Shown one piece after another: positions 22,337 through 34,959 of a DNA stretch of 64,000 bases. Below the pieces are notes generated by a model. It saw only the letters and a list, made by a program, of their open reading frames with translations, searched no databases and was not told the DNA's origin. Numbering within the stretch: the stretch's first letter is position 1; the number at the start of each line of letters is the position of its first letter. Both the position numbers and the translations under genes were made by a program. The stretch covers positions 43,479,180 through 43,543,179 of the forward strand of contig NC_054740.1 of NCBI RefSeq assembly GCF_018143015.1, written 5' to 3'. The DNA is from Lytechinus variegatus (taxonomy: Eukaryota; Echinodermata; Echinoidea; Temnopleuroida; Toxopneustidae).

Positions 22337-24046
22337 TGTTGGGACGGATCTGAGTATTTTGGAGGATTTGGTGGAGAAAATGCTATGTTTCTTTCTAAAA
22401 GCAAAGACAAATCAAACACACCAATCAATCAGACTAGGAAAAAAAAGGGGAAAAAACTAAACAAGCAACAACAAGCACGGCGACTCAAACATCCCAACTT
22501 TTTAGCTATACGTGATCATTCAAGAAAAATAAGCACTTGACAAAATAATTACGGTTCCATGACTTCAATTTATAATTAAAATGATTCCAATGCTTTCTAT
22601 GACAATTTTACAGAGTGTTTACAACTCAAAGAAATGCCTGTATGGTTTATCCAATAAACTGAAGACAGTACAAGTTATGTCGAATATTCAAAGAAATGTA
22701 TAGGATCTCTATCAGTTTAAAACAGAGTAATTGATTAAGTGACAAAATAGGATATAAACTCCAAACTAGGCCAAAGCGTTGAGAAGTTGACTTGTCTACA
22801 AAAGTTGGTGTCTACTTGGCGAATTGAGTTGTGCGACCTGAACTTGGAATGATGAAATACGTAGCTATAGGCCTGCCATGTACATCGGAGAGTGGAAACG
22901 AGATGAATCGTCGATATCAGGACAAAACTCGTCAATGGTGAGGGTCTCAGTGGAACCTGACAATTATCAAAATAAAACAAACGGTGTCCTAATACACTTC
23001 GTCGTCGAATAGAGATAAACGACCTCAAAACGTGTAACAAGGTATAATTTAACATCTCATAATAATGACAATGAGAATTGTCTATTTAGCAATAATTCTA
23101 AGAAAAGTACAAGTACATCATGTAAAACTAGCCTATATGCCTTTAAGAAATTCGACAAGAATGACTTTCATAATGTCAAGGTCGAATAACAATGTTCACT
23201 AGTACATTGGAAAACTCTCCATAATATCGACAAGTGAAGATCGCTTAAATACTAAGCTGTCTACAATGACATATAAATCAACCTAAATAATTTCAAAGAT
23301 CTATTTTTTTTGTTGCTAATATTCGACATTTCATGTGGATGACACTTTATTGATACAAAAAATAAAGTCGTCTACAAACGTACTCGGTATAATTTCTTCA
23401 GTACAAATACTTTGTCAAGAAATTAGTTATATCAAATATCTCTTTTCTCTTTTTACTAGAAACGTTATTATAAATATCAGAGTACATACCCGATAAATAT
23501 CAGGAAAAAGACGTAGAAAGTCAGCTATAACAGGAGTCCATTTCTCCTCTACAAAAAGACCAGCCCAGACAGCATCGGTGAGGTAGGCTGTTGGGAGCTA
23601 AGCCGACGATCTCGGGGAGATATTGGTTCAAATCCCCATAGAGAAAGATGTAACCAAAATTGAACACTGACGACTCTACTGAAGTATCAGCAACCGGGCT
23701 TTTTTTAAGAGTCCCGTATCGTCAATTAAGAACGCACGAAACGCCCTTACAGGGCGAGATCTAATTGGTCATTTTGCGTAACCAAGAAAAACATTATTTA
23801 CATATTATTACTAAGTTCGTGTCTCTTAGGGTTCAACACGTATTGGGAATGCTTTCTTTTGAAAATTCACCTGCTGTTCGGGAAATACTGTCTTTAAAAT
23901 TAACAGGTGGATATTTCTTTGCGTCCAACTAAAAAAAAGGCTAAATTGCTTTTGATTCTTTTTTTTTACACAGTATCACATAAACGAGATAAACGTATTT
24001 CAGGCTTCTTTGATATCCTAAAATAAACTCAGAAATTGTCACTACA
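22337..24046 (-). mobile_element. 5' LTR of Gypsy element (1710 bp)
   Basis: Near-identical to 16251-17957, ending TCACTACA on the plus strand before GGGG. Compared with the 3' LTR I saw an AT insertion near 22383, one extra A near 22439, and substitutions near 23041, 23131 and 23516. The promoter is presumed to lie inside. An 11-bp match to a Pol III B box (GGTTCAAATCC) occurs on the antisense strand at 23625-23635, and at 17536-17546 in the other LTR. Confidence 0.95.
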
Positions 24047-24572
24047 GGGGGATAAAAATGAGCTATGACCGCTTTAAGTATCCACAGCCATTTTAGAATC
24101 AATTTTGGAAGCCATCTTGGATTTTCAGACATATCAGACCACTGGATACCCTTGTAACGACCCAATTTACCACCTGATCCTTGAAACCATAGAAATCAAA
24201 TTACAGCGACTTTAGTAAGTAATAGATGAATTGTGGATTTCAAGCCTACGGCAGCCATTTTAGGCGCCATCTTGGATTTTCCAGGCACCCAGTAGTGCTT
24301 ATATTCACTCTAACCTGTACAGACAAATTCTTTTACCCCCTACACCTACAAAATAGGATTCTAGGGTAGATAATGAGTGGGTTATATCCAATTTTCAGTG
24401 AATGGCGGACATCTTTTGCGCCATCTTGAAAATAACTACTTTCCCGTAAGCGGATTTTTGTAGATTTTTAGTATGTTATTCCTGTCGTCAAATAGTATAA
24501 AAACCCGTTGAAAACCATTTGTTGAAATTGGTCTGGGGTAAGTGTATTTTCTGTTGTATATTGACCCGACTA

Positions 24573-27335
24573 CGCATCATCATCATTATCACGGGTACAC
24601 AGCAACAGAACGAAAGTTCCATGACGCTGTGGTCGGATGCAGATGCGCCATTGATTAATTTAGAGCAGCCTTAAATTTGTCAAGGGATATAATTGATGTA
24701 GTGGCTAAGGGAAGATCGTTCCAGTCCCGTATGGTTCTGGGCAGGAATGAGTACAGATGCCTATCAGTTCTAGATTCGATGATATTGTAGGAATCTGGTG
24801 TGAAGCGTCGACGGCTGGGGTTTCTAAGGTGGAGTTTGGTTGACGTTACCGGAGATTCACCCTTGTGAATTAAGTAGAACTGGCTTAATCTGGCATTGAC
24901 TCGTCTACCAACAAGACTTTCCCACTCTAATTGTTTAGTATCTTGGAAACACTGGACTTACGACTGTAGTCGTTGATCACAAAACGAGCGGCTCTTCTCT
25001 GAACTTTATCTAACATATGGATGTATTCAGCTTGGTAGGGATCAGTAACAGCAGACGCATACTCCAGGTGTGGACGAATAAGAGCTTTGCAGGCTTTCCA
25101 TCAGAGCTGCACTGATGGATATTTCTTTGAAGGATACCAATTTGCTGACTATTTCGCTGATAGTGTGATTTCCAAGTAAGATCAGCAGAAATCTTTACTC
25201 CAAGGTAGGTATGTTCATGAACTCAATCCAGAGTTTCTCCGATCATGGTGTATTCATGAAGGAGTTTCGACCTCATCAGACCCAGGTGATATTTCTTCTC
25301 AGGGTTAAAGGTCATCTGCCACTTAGGAGCCCATTGACAAACAACGTCAAGATCCTTTTGGAGCCTGAAACAATCTTGAACACTAGAGACGCTGGTGTAT
25401 AAGATGCAGTCGTTCGCAAACAGTCGTACATTGCACCGAAGCTCTTCTACAGTGTCGTTGATGTAGATTAAAAATAACAGCGGGCCTAATACAGTCCCTT
25501 GTGGGACCCCGGATATTATTGGATGCCATTTCGTGGTTGCCAGATGCCATACTGGTGTAATTTGATTTAAGCCTTTCGTGAGGCACGCAGTCGGAAGCTT
25601 TAATTGGTGAAGTCCAAAATTGCAGCATCGATTTGTTGCGAGATGTCAATCCTTCCGTGCAATCATTTAAAACCCGAATTAAGTGAGTGACACATGAATG
25701 TCCCTTCCGAAAACCATGTTGCAACGGGGTCAAGATTTTATGCTTATCAAGGTGTTTGCTAATCTGAGAGTGAAGTATATGTTCCAAAAACTTAAACATA
25801 ATTGATGTGAGGGAAACAGGACGGTAGTTTTCGGAATTTTCTCTAGATCCCTTCTTGAATATTGATGTTATGTTTGCGAAGAGCCAGTCGTCTGGGAGAA
25901 TCCATATGTCCAGGGATCGTTGGAACAATGATGTCAGAACGGGAGCTAATTTTGCTGCTGATTCTTTCAAAATTCTGGCAGTGATCTCGTCAGGACCAGC
26001 AGCTTTACTAGTGTCTAAGTTTTTGAGAAGCTTCAGAACACCTTCTTGTCTGATCTCGATGCCATCCATAGCGGGGAATTTACTTAGCGTGAACGGGATT
26101 CAGTCATCCTTCTCAATTGTAAAGTCTGAGTGAAAATGATTAGCAAGTGATACAGCCTTTTCGGAATATGTAATTAAAGTTAAGAGTCCTTTTTCAGAGT
26201 TGGTATGGATGAATTATCCAGTCTTTTACCTCGGATTTACTTCCAGAAGGGTCGCTGATCTTTGTTCAGGTCATCAATGCTACTCTTGATGTATTCCGAC
26301 TCTCCCTTCTTGATGACTTTCTTGACATTTCGCCGTACTTCTCTAAAGATTTCCCAGTCAGTAGACGGTAGAGATTTCTTGGCTTTCTTGTGAAGTTTGT
26401 TGCGTCTTTTGATCAGTTTCCTTATGGTTTTAGTTACACATGGAAGACTGTTCGATTGCCGTGACATTCCGCATGGGATATTTTTATCTCTGAACTAAGC
26501 ACAGCATCTTTGAGACTGTTATAGATTTCCGAAACAGATTTCTGAGTTGAATTTAGAGCGAAGTGTTGTTCTTTAAACTGAGTCATATATTTACCCATTT
26601 GATCGAAGTCACCTTTGTAAGTCAAGTAATTTTTATGCCTTGGTTTCTTGAGAAGCTTGGGTTTTGGCACAACAGAAGTTACAACTACATCATGGTCACC
26701 AATACCTGCCCTGACTCTGCACCTCTGGACCTTGCAGGGTAAGTTGGTTAATACGAGATCCAGGATGTTGGCTGTTGTCTTGGTGACTCTGGTAGGCTCC
26801 TTGGTCATCTGCGTAAGATGAAATTCATCACAGACTGACAACAAATGCCTTCCATGGTGGCCTCCAGCCGTAGGTGGATCAGTAGACCAATTAATCTGTG
26901 GACAATTAAAATCTCCAGTTAACACAATAAAAGGCATGTTCCTTCGGAAGATTTGATCTAGTGACTCTTCAAGCTGTGACCAATACTCAATAAGTTGGTT
27001 AGCTGCTCTATATAAATTTCCAAAGTATAGCGATTTTGCATCTTGTAAATGGATGCATACCCATATATTTTTTTAGTTGGTATCCATTTCTGGGCAATGA
27101 GTACTAACAAGATTTGATTTAACAGCTGTGATAATGCCACCACCTCCACGTTTCCTATCCTTTCGATACACATTGAAATGTGTAGGGAACAGTTCATATG
27201 AGGACACATTTTCATCAACTTTAGATCCTGTTGCACAAACAATGTCAGCCTCATATTCATCTATGAGAGCGTGAAAAGCAGCAACTTTATTACTCAGCCC
27301 TTCCGCTTTAGTTTTCAAAATTTGTTTACATTTAT
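24573..27335 (-). pseudogene. Broken jockey/CR1-type LINE (endonuclease and RT remnants)
   Basis: On the minus strand, 27318-27073 encodes the start of an apurinic-type endonuclease (EADIVCATGSKVDE, then FNVYRKDRKRGGGG). 26937-26434 continues it with VLTGDFNCPQINW and GIGDHDVV, both conserved in that domain. 26467-26237 is a linker. 26069-25383 is the RT (TSKAAGPDEITARILKE, NYRPVSLTS, LTPLQHGFRKGHSC). The C-terminal end appears near 24730 as PRTIRDWNDLPLATTS. The pieces are in different frames, so there are at least three or four frameshifts, and the expected catalytic F/YADD region is broken. The 3' end has an ATG-type microsatellite tail (about 24573-24590). The 5' end is lost at a foldback element. 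Not functional. Confidence 0.9.
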
Positions 27336-27915
27336 ACCGTGTTTACACTTAATTGACATTTGGTTCAGAACCAAATGTCGATGCAGAATCGGCATTTGGT
27401 TTGCGTTTACACGTTGTTACAGCTCGCGGTTCAGAACCGCGAGCCGATTCAAATGCCGATTAAGTATAAACACGGTATTAATCGGCTTTTGAATCGGCTT
27501 GCGGTTCTGAACCGCGAGCCGACTCGGCATCGGCTTTTTCATAGCGTGTAAACGCGATTAACTTGCACTGGCTCGCGGTTCAGAACCGGCAATTCGCACC
27601 ACCAAAGTAGTAGGTTCTGAACGCGAGTCGATGCAGAATCGGCTTTTTTACTACGTGTAAACAGAAAGCCGATTCTGCATCGGCAATTTGTGCGCATTTA
27701 ATTTACTTTACCATTGTGACGTAATTGCAAGCGCACTGATCCAGCGTTGTCTTTATTACGACGTATATTGTTGGTGTGCATATATTATTTCAGGTTTTTG
27801 CATCGGCTCGCGGTTCTGAACCGCGAGCTGTAACAACGTGTAAACGCAAACCAAAAGCCGATTCTGCATCGGCTTTTGGTTCTGAACTAAAAGCCGATGC
27901 ACGTGTAAACACGGT
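27336..27915. mobile_element. Palindrome-rich foldback element
   Basis: The ends ACCGTGTTTACAC and GTGTAAACACGGT are inverted repeats. The inside is built from near-palindromes such as GCTCGCGGTTCAGAACCGC followed by GAGC, repeated around 27423, 27495, 27570 and 27803, alternating with GCCGATTCTGCATCGGC-like units. A shorter unit with the same ends (27336-27476) is nested at the left. It abuts the LINE's truncated 5' end. No coding capacity. Confidence 0.8.
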
Positions 27916-29099
27916 CTTGCGCAGCATCGTACAAAAGTAACTGCTAATCTTATTTTCTTCTTATTTTCAGATTTTGTGTCTTCTTTGCGTGATATCACAG
28001 TACCAGGAGCTTAAAGAAGGGCGTGGTCGACCGTATAACATGGTATAACCATGGCAACACATCAAGCAACCTCATTTATAGAGCCATACTAATAGCAAAG
28101 GCACTTCTGTTGGGAAAAAAAAACTTGATGATAGTTAAATTGCGGCTGTATATTAATTTGGTTAACCGATGAGATTTTATGAAACGACATGATCGTTGCC
28201 TGAAACAGCAAGATGACCAAGAATGTTGTTTAAGAAAATTTAAACGGAGGAAATTTCGGAATTACCGTAGAGTTAGGATACCAATGGATTGAACCAGCAG
28301 ATGACGAAATGGATCCCGTTGATATTGGTTGCACACACGAACGTGACTTGGCCTAACCATGCTAACGTGTAGGTTTACAGGGAGTTTAGACGGTAGGCTA
28401 GTTGCCGGTGATGGGCGGTTATTAATAAAGTATAATAACCGGTCATGATATTGAGATGAGGATGGTTTATAAAATAACAAGGGGCCGCATCCGACTATTT
28501 CATAAATCATATTGTATAATACACAGCAGTTTGCTGAGGCATTTATCTAGTCTCATGACCTTTTTAGTGGCTCAAATGTGTTGGAAGTGTTCTAAAATTA
28601 CATGTGTGTATAGTTCTGTCTAATGCTCTCAATAATATGCGTTATTTGTATACTATGTTATGTAGTTGGACAGACATTGGACAAAAAAGTATGTATATAA
28701 CATATATGTTAACACAGAGAAGAAAATAAGCAAATGAAAATATATGTAGTTCCGAGAGATACATTGCCACGATGAAATAACCCGTCAGGCCGGCAAATCT
28801 AGGGTGAGCGCCAGAAATGCGACCATGACGCAGGTATTATATCTGTAGATGTATCTCAACCAAGGTTATCATTGCATAAATGCCGATGTGTATCGAAAAA
28901 AAAATATACCTAACGAATGATGTACCAATGCAAAACACATTGGGTGGGGGTCATTATTTGTTTTTTAAATGTTATCATGTCTCATATTTTAAAACAGGAC
29001 CCTGAATATTGACGATTTTTATGATATTTTATTTCGTCGTTTCAGTTAAACCCAATGTCTTCGAATATACCTCCCATAGTCGATTTGACATTTTCCGGA
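27916..29099. other. Intergenic, nothing recognised
   Basis: No gene-like structure seen. The minus-strand 82-codon frame at 28262-28510 has no recognisable motif or splice context and I do not accept it. Confidence 0.4.
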
Positions 29100-31822
29100 C
29101 CTAGAAATGTTCTTTCCGATGAAGTTTTTTTCTTGATTCATGTTCCTATGAGGTCCTAGAACAAATTCAGCTTGGTTGCCCAAAGTTGCCGTTTGGGCAA
29201 TTTTGCCAATTTGCATAAATCCAAAATGGCCGCCAGATGCCGTCCTGAAAACCTAACTTTCGAACCTCTGTCCACAAAATGATGAGTAATGACTCGTTTT
29301 AGGGGTTTAGAGATGTGTAGAACCGATTTCTGTAATCATTTTTGCAATATAAGGTCATCTTCAGGTCAAATCCAAGATGGCCGCCATATTCCATCTTGAA
29401 AAATTGGCTTTTGTTCCCCTTGCCCCGGCATGACGAGTAATACCTCTATTTAGGGGTTTTTGGGTGTGCAGAATCCATTTCTGCTTTCTATTTTGCAATA
29501 TAATGTCATCTTCAGGTCATATCCAAGATGGCCGCCATATGACACCATCTTGAAATATCAATTGTTGAACCTTTTGCCCCAGAATCATGAATAATTACTC
29601 TATTCACGAGTCATTTGGTATGTTGATTCAATTCACGCAGTTATTTTGCACAAAGGATAATCTTCAGATCAAATCCAAGATGGCCGCCAACCGCCATCTT
29701 GAAAAATTACTGTCCGAGGCTTATGTCCGGGAGTTTTGATCCTTTTTTATTTCTGTGCAACCATGCTTTCACAGTGAAATGACTTTAAAATATTATTTGA
29801 ATTAAAAAAGGATTTCTCCTTAATTTTTTTTTCAAAAAAAAATTAGTTCACTTATTAACTTCCTTTGTAATTATTATTGGACTTTTCTGACTTCTCCTGA
29901 CAAGAGCCATTGACTTGGTCAGCAGGAGTGCACTCTTTAGCCTCCTGCAGAAGGTAGGCTCCCCAAGACTGTTTCAAGGTCAGGATTTTTCTCATTCGTG
30001 AAATGTTTTACGGAAACGATGTCGCCCCTGCCTCTCAAGAAAAGGGAATACAAGACCTAGTCATACATAACAGCTGCCTATAATGTGCATGTAATGGGTT
30101 TGGATCATCCATCAGCCTTTGAGACAGTCAGAAATCCTGATAGACTCAAGGCACCGACTGTCCTCCAGATACGTATATCAACAGCACACACTCGTCTGGT
30201 TGTGGTGAACTCCTCACCTACCTTGGACCGACTATATGTCTCTTGCCCCCTTTCACAGGACAAGCAGATAAGCATCAGGATTGTAAAATCTGTCACAGTC
30301 ATGGCCAAGCTCCTGCACGGAAGTAAGTCCTGGAAAACGTACGCCGACCAAAAAAAGTGGCTAAACACCTTCCATGTCAGCTGCCTCGGACGTATCATGC
30401 ACGTTAAATGGCAGGACAAAGTGAAAAATACAGAGGCCCTTCAGCGTACGTGTTGGCATCCAAAGCTTAATCTCGCTCCTTAGTCATGGGGCATGTTTGC
30501 CGCATGAAACCTTGGCAAATCCATTCTTGGATTCGCCAAGGTAAGGTGAGCTGTGTGATTGGTCTCACCCCATCGGTAGATCACACCTCCGTTACAAAGA
30601 CACCTGCAAACGTGACATAAATCTTGCCGGCATAGACACTAACACTTAAGAAGGTGTAGATGATAGTCGCCATTCTATGGAGAGCTACTTAGTACAGGGG
30701 TCAAGACGTCAGAAAATAATCGGAATGCTAAATTGGCAGACCAAAGGCCTAGGAGGAAGGCCAGGACAGCATCTCTATATAAATAAATAATAATAATAAA
30801 ATGTAAAAATTTGCTCTAGAGACTGCCACTCTAGAGTGGAGCTCTATAGTCACTCTCAAAAATGTGAGGCCTAGCGCTACACCATCGTCTTTTAAGGCAA
30901 AATGATGCCTACCAATCATTGGACACATTGATTTAGAAAAAATATTGATAAAACACTTTCAATTTCAAATAAGACCCTAAAAGCCTCTTCAGTACAAAGG
31001 TATGGATGGACCTTAAAAAAATAAAAATAGACTCGAAATGGATCATAGCCCAAACCTAAAGAGGATTCATTCTAAGTTGAGCAATTAATGTTGAAATCTG
31101 ACATCTAAGGTGTAACTTCACCTTGACCTTGAACTTGAGAATTAATAAAAGAAATGATTATTCTTACTGAAATCCCTTTACATTACTTCTAACACGTATA
31201 AGCCTCGGACTATAATTTTTCAAGATGGCGGTTGGCGGCCATCTTGGATTTGACCTGAAGATTATCCTTTGTGCTAAATAACTGCATGAATTGAATCAAC
31301 ATACCAAATGACTCGTGAATAGAGTTATTATTCATGATTCTGGGGCAAAAGGTTCAACAATTGATATTTCAAGATGGCGTCATATGGCGGCCATCTTGGA
31401 TTTGACCTGAAGATGACATTATATTGCAAAATAGAAAGCAGAAATGGATTCTGCACACCCCAAAACCCCTAAATAGAGGTATTACTCGTCATTCTGAGGC
31501 AATGGGAACAAAAGTCAATTTTTCAAGATGGCATATGGCGGCCATCTTGGATTTGACCTGAAGATGACCTTATATTGCAAAAATGATTACAGAAATCGGT
31601 TCTACACATCTCTAAACCCCTAAAACGAGTCATTACTCATCATTTTGTGGACAGTGGTTCAAAAGTTAGGTTTTCAAGATTGCATCTGGCGGCCATTTTG
31701 GATTTATGCAAATTAGCAAAATTGCCCAAACGGCAACTTTGGGCAACCAAGCTGAATTTGTTCTAGGACCCCATACGAACACGAATCAAGAAAAAAACTT
31801 CATCGGAAAGAACATTTCTAGG
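29100..31822. mobile_element. Large inverted repeat with 625-bp arms
   Basis: The left arm 29100-29724 and right arm 31199-31822 are reverse complements with few differences. Each arm has four tandem units of about 152 bp; in the left arm the motif AAATGGCCGCCA or AAGATGGCCGCCA recurs near 29223, 29373, 29525 and 29679. The 1.47-kb loop carries a LINE relic. The arms are similar in style to the 15524-24572 element (shared ATCTTGGATTT). Probably a foldback-type DNA element that captured or received the LINE piece. Confidence 0.8.
30150..30700 (+). pseudogene. LINE reverse-transcriptase C-terminal relic
   Basis: The frame around 30280-30480 reads LLHGSKSWKTYADQKKWLN, then FHVSCLGRIMHVKWQDKV and NTEALQRT. 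This matches the typical end of RTE-type or related LINE polyproteins, where LLYGSETWT, a Cys-Leu-Arg-Arg-Ile motif and W-D-x-V-xN occur in order. Traces of the tail follow (LRYKDTCKRD near 30590). There is a stop at 30481 and frame changes, and only the last fifth or so of the ORF is present. A dead fragment, in the loop of the large inverted repeat. Confidence 0.75.
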
Positions 31823-33401
31823 TTGGTGTATTGAGCCAATGAGACTGTCAAAACGACTACCATAGTAAACATGCTTAACGTCATGATAAGGAAGTCTAAA
31901 CTGTTGTGTTGACTGTTTTATACATGTAGCCTACATATTGCACTTTCAGTGTGTGAGGGTGTGAGTGGATAAAGGGTGTATTTTTACAGACAAATCAAGG
32001 TTTAATTCTGAAATACACGCACCTGCTTTAAAGAAATAAAGCATAATTAATCATTCCTGAAAAACTATAGTTTTGATGTCTCCATTAAAAATATGTTACT
32101 ATTCAAGGAAATTTACAATACACATGCATTTTAATTTAAGCCAAAACCTGTCGCAGATTCAGCTCTATCTTTGTCTCGATTTTTATTCATTCATTATATA
32201 TATATTCTGCCCTTGTATATATACCATTATTTATCTTCAATCAATCACGTTAATGTATTTAGTCTATTTTTCTATAGCCTATCTTTATATAATTCATGTT
32301 TATAGTTTGTCTACTTCATGTTATTTCTGGTGTATGGTCATGTACACACGATATTCTGCATTTTTTGCCTTGTATATTATGAATATATTATCATCTTCAC
32401 TATAGAAAATAAAATGATTTTTCATCGATGAGTGAAAAGTCGTAGTAATGAATAGAAACTCCTGTAAAAAAGTGTGTTCTGGGTAGCTGGTACAATGATG
32501 ATGATGGAGATGATGACGAGGACGACGATGATGATGTTGGTAGTGGTTGTGGTGGTGGTGGTGATGATGATGATGGTGGTGATGATGATGATGGTAATAA
32601 TCACAGTAACGATTTATATGATGATGATGGAGACGATGCCAACGACGACAACGACTATGATGATGATGCCGATTGTAATGAGATAAAAATAAAGCGATTA
32701 TGTCATAATCATAATGATAATAATCACATCATTGATGAATGATGATGATCATCATGATGTGTCGACAATAGACATTGACCGATATAAGTCACAGTGCTCT
32801 GAAATCGAATAGATATTTTAAAGGGAAACATTAGCACGTTTATGTTGGGGAATAGCCACCTATCGCAATCCTCACGGACTCTAATATTAGGGTCCCCCAA
32901 CACAAACGTTAAGGCTTAATCATACACTTGATTTTTAAGATTGATTATACATTATAGTCAATAGAATCAAACGTAGAAAACTGCTCTATAATCAATGCTA
33001 AGCTTTGTGTTACAAGGGGGGTTACAGGCCCTACAGATCTGCTTTTCGTGTGCAAAATTCTTTCCCGCGACACCCGCACCATACATGCATGTACATTACG
33101 ACTGATGGCTGGAGATAATTATTCGAAATGCAGGATCTATAATAGATTATGACATGGATAAGAAAGTGGTTTTTCTAACAAATCGAGTACATTTTGAGTG
33201 AGAAAAATGTTAATGAATTAAAGCTTAGATCATTACAATTCATCGAATCGATATTGCATTTAATGTGGATTATTGGTGAATCTCTGGCAATTGATTCCAT
33301 GGTTCAAATCGCCTCTCCAGGCGAAACCATTTCGCATGCGTTGATTATGTACACAGCATGTATACGTCTCAACATGTACCAGCCGAATTTGCGGTTTTTT
33401 T
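31823..33401. other. Intergenic, with a GAT-type microsatellite
   Basis: No gene seen. GAT/GGT trinucleotide repeats lie at about 32495-32672. 32925-33016 shares a diverged repeat with 47180-47275 (ATACACTTGATTTT, then TAGTCAAT, then TCAATGCTAAGCTTT). The 76-codon frame at 33194-33424 runs into the next repeat and is not supported. Confidence 0.5.
32495..32672. repeat. GAT/GGT trinucleotide microsatellite
   Basis: Imperfect GATGAT and GGTGGT runs. The Met- and Thr-rich translations on both strands are artefacts. Confidence 0.9.
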
Positions 33402-34560
33402 GTCTCACCTGCATAGCAGAGTGAGACTATAGGCGCCGCTTTTCCGACGGCGGCGGCGGCGTCAACATCAAATCTTAACCTGAGGTTAAGTTTTTGAAAT
33501 GACATCATAACTTAGAAAGTATATGGACCTAGATCATGAAACTTGGCCATAAGGTTAATCAAGTATTGCTGAACATCCTATAAGAGTTTTTTGTTACATG
33601 ACCAAGGTCAAAGGTCATTTAGGGTCAATGAACTTGGACCATGTTGGAGGAATCAACATCAAAATCATAGCGGAGTGAGACTATAGGCGCCGCTTTTCCG
33701 ACGGCGGCGGCGGCGTCAACATCAAATCTTAACCTGAGGTTATGTTTTTGAAATGTCATCATAACTTAGAAAACATATGGACCTATTTCATGAAACTTGG
33801 GCATAAGATTACTCGAGTAACACTGAACATCCTGCATGGGTTTTATGTCACATGACCAAGGTTAAAGATCATTTAGGGTCAATGAACTTTGGTTCAATTG
33901 GGGTATCTGTTGAATTCCCATCATAACTTGAAAGTTTATGGATCTGATTAATGAAACTTGGAAATAATAGTAATCAAGCATTACTGAACATTTTGTGCAA
34001 GTTTCAGGTCTCATGATTAAGGTCAAAGGTCATTTAGAGTCAATGAACTTTGGCCGAATGGGGGTATCTGGTGAATACCATCATAACTTTGAAAGTTTAT
34101 TGGTCTAGTTTGTTAAACTTGGACATTAGAGTAATCAAGTATCACTGAACATCCTGTGCGCATTTCAGGTCACATGACCAAGGTCAAAGGTCAATGAACT
34201 TTGGCCGAATGGGGTGTATCTGTTTGAATTATCATCATAACTTTGAAAGTTTATGGATCTGATACATGAAACTTGGACATAATAGTAATCAAGTATCACT
34301 GAACATCCTGTGCGAGTTTCAGGTCACATGATCAAGGTCAATGGTCATGTAAGGTCAATGAACTTTGGCCATGTTGGGTTTTTTTGTTGAATAACCATCA
34401 TATCTCTGTAAGTTTATTGGTCTAGTTCATAAAAAGTTGACATAAGAGTAACAATGTATCACTGAACATCTTGTGTGAGTTAGAGTAGTTTTCAAAATCA
34501 GCACTGCTGCTATATTGAACCGCGTGATGCAGGTGAGACGGCCAGAGGCATTCCACTTGT
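33402..34560. repeat. Repeat with AGGTCA direct repeats, long copy
   Basis: The head TCTCACCTGCATAGCAGAGT is mirrored at the tail by ATGCAGGTGAGA. The block CTTTTCCGACGGCGGCGG occurs twice (about 33438 and 33689), so the head region is duplicated. Behind it, units of very roughly 170-190 bp repeat the order CATCATAACTT, then ATGAAACTTGG, then CACTGAACATCCTG, then CACATGACCAAGGTCA. Three units carry the exact AGGTCAAAGGTCA (33605-33617, 34020-34032, 34181-34193). Non-coding, related to 9251-9752. Confidence 0.85.
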
Positions 34561-34661
34561 TTTCTTTTGTTCACTCCTACACAAACAATATGCCTCTAGC
34601 ACACAATGTAATGGGCATTGTGTTTTACTTTCCCCAAAATGGGGGGATTAGATTCGAATTT

Positions 34662-34959
34662 CCGGGGGGACCACTTCTATTGATGAGTGGATACCAGACA
34701 TGACCATGCGTTTTCGAAAAGCACCCTAAACAAGGGAAGCAAGGCTTTTCAGATTATGAAAATGCATCACTCAACAAGTACTTAGCATGTGAAGCCCTAT
34801 TCAAGTATTGAAAACTTATCCTCCTTTTCAGTATTTTAAACATCGTTTTTACACCCTTATAACGTTACACAGGCCTATACGTAACGTACTTGCCCTCTCT
34901 TTCCCTTTTTACGCGTGGTCGCGCCTGGTATCTACTCTTCAATGGAAGTGCCCCCCCGG
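34662..34959 (+). mobile_element. G-run-ended element, copy B, internally deleted
   Basis: Begins with CCGGGGGG and ACCACTTCTATTGATGAGTG, ends TGGTATCTACTCTTCAATGG then AAGTG and a C-run. About half the length of copy A; the interior is shortened. Confidence 0.75.

Larger units (their letters stand above)
16251..24046 (-). mobile_element. Complete Ty3/Gypsy (CsRn1-like) LTR retrotransposon
   Basis: In minus-strand order: 5' LTR (22337-24046), primer binding site (22315-22333), leader, gag (22142-21234), -1 frameshift signal, protease-RT-RNase H-integrase (to 18061), polypurine tract (17958-17972) and 3' LTR (16251-17957). Gene order RT-RH-IN places it in Ty3/Gypsy. The CHCC gag knuckle and tRNA-Trp-type primer site are hallmarks described for the CsRn1 clade. 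Both reading frames are uninterrupted and the LTRs are nearly identical, so the copy is recent. It looks structurally complete; I cannot tell whether it is active. Confidence 0.93.
15524..24572. mobile_element. Older inverted-repeat element split by the Gypsy element
   Basis: The left part (15524-16250) starts TAGTCGGGTCA and the right part (24047-24572) ends TGACCCGACTA. Inner blocks match in inverted order: CCATTCACTGAAATTGGATA at about 15673 with TATCCAATTTTCAGTGAATG near 24386, and GAATAACATGC with its mirror. Both arms carry the ATCTTGGATTTTCAG motif also seen at 29100-31822. The LTR element lies between 16251 and 24046, so this element was already present when the Gypsy element arrived. 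Confidence 0.75.
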
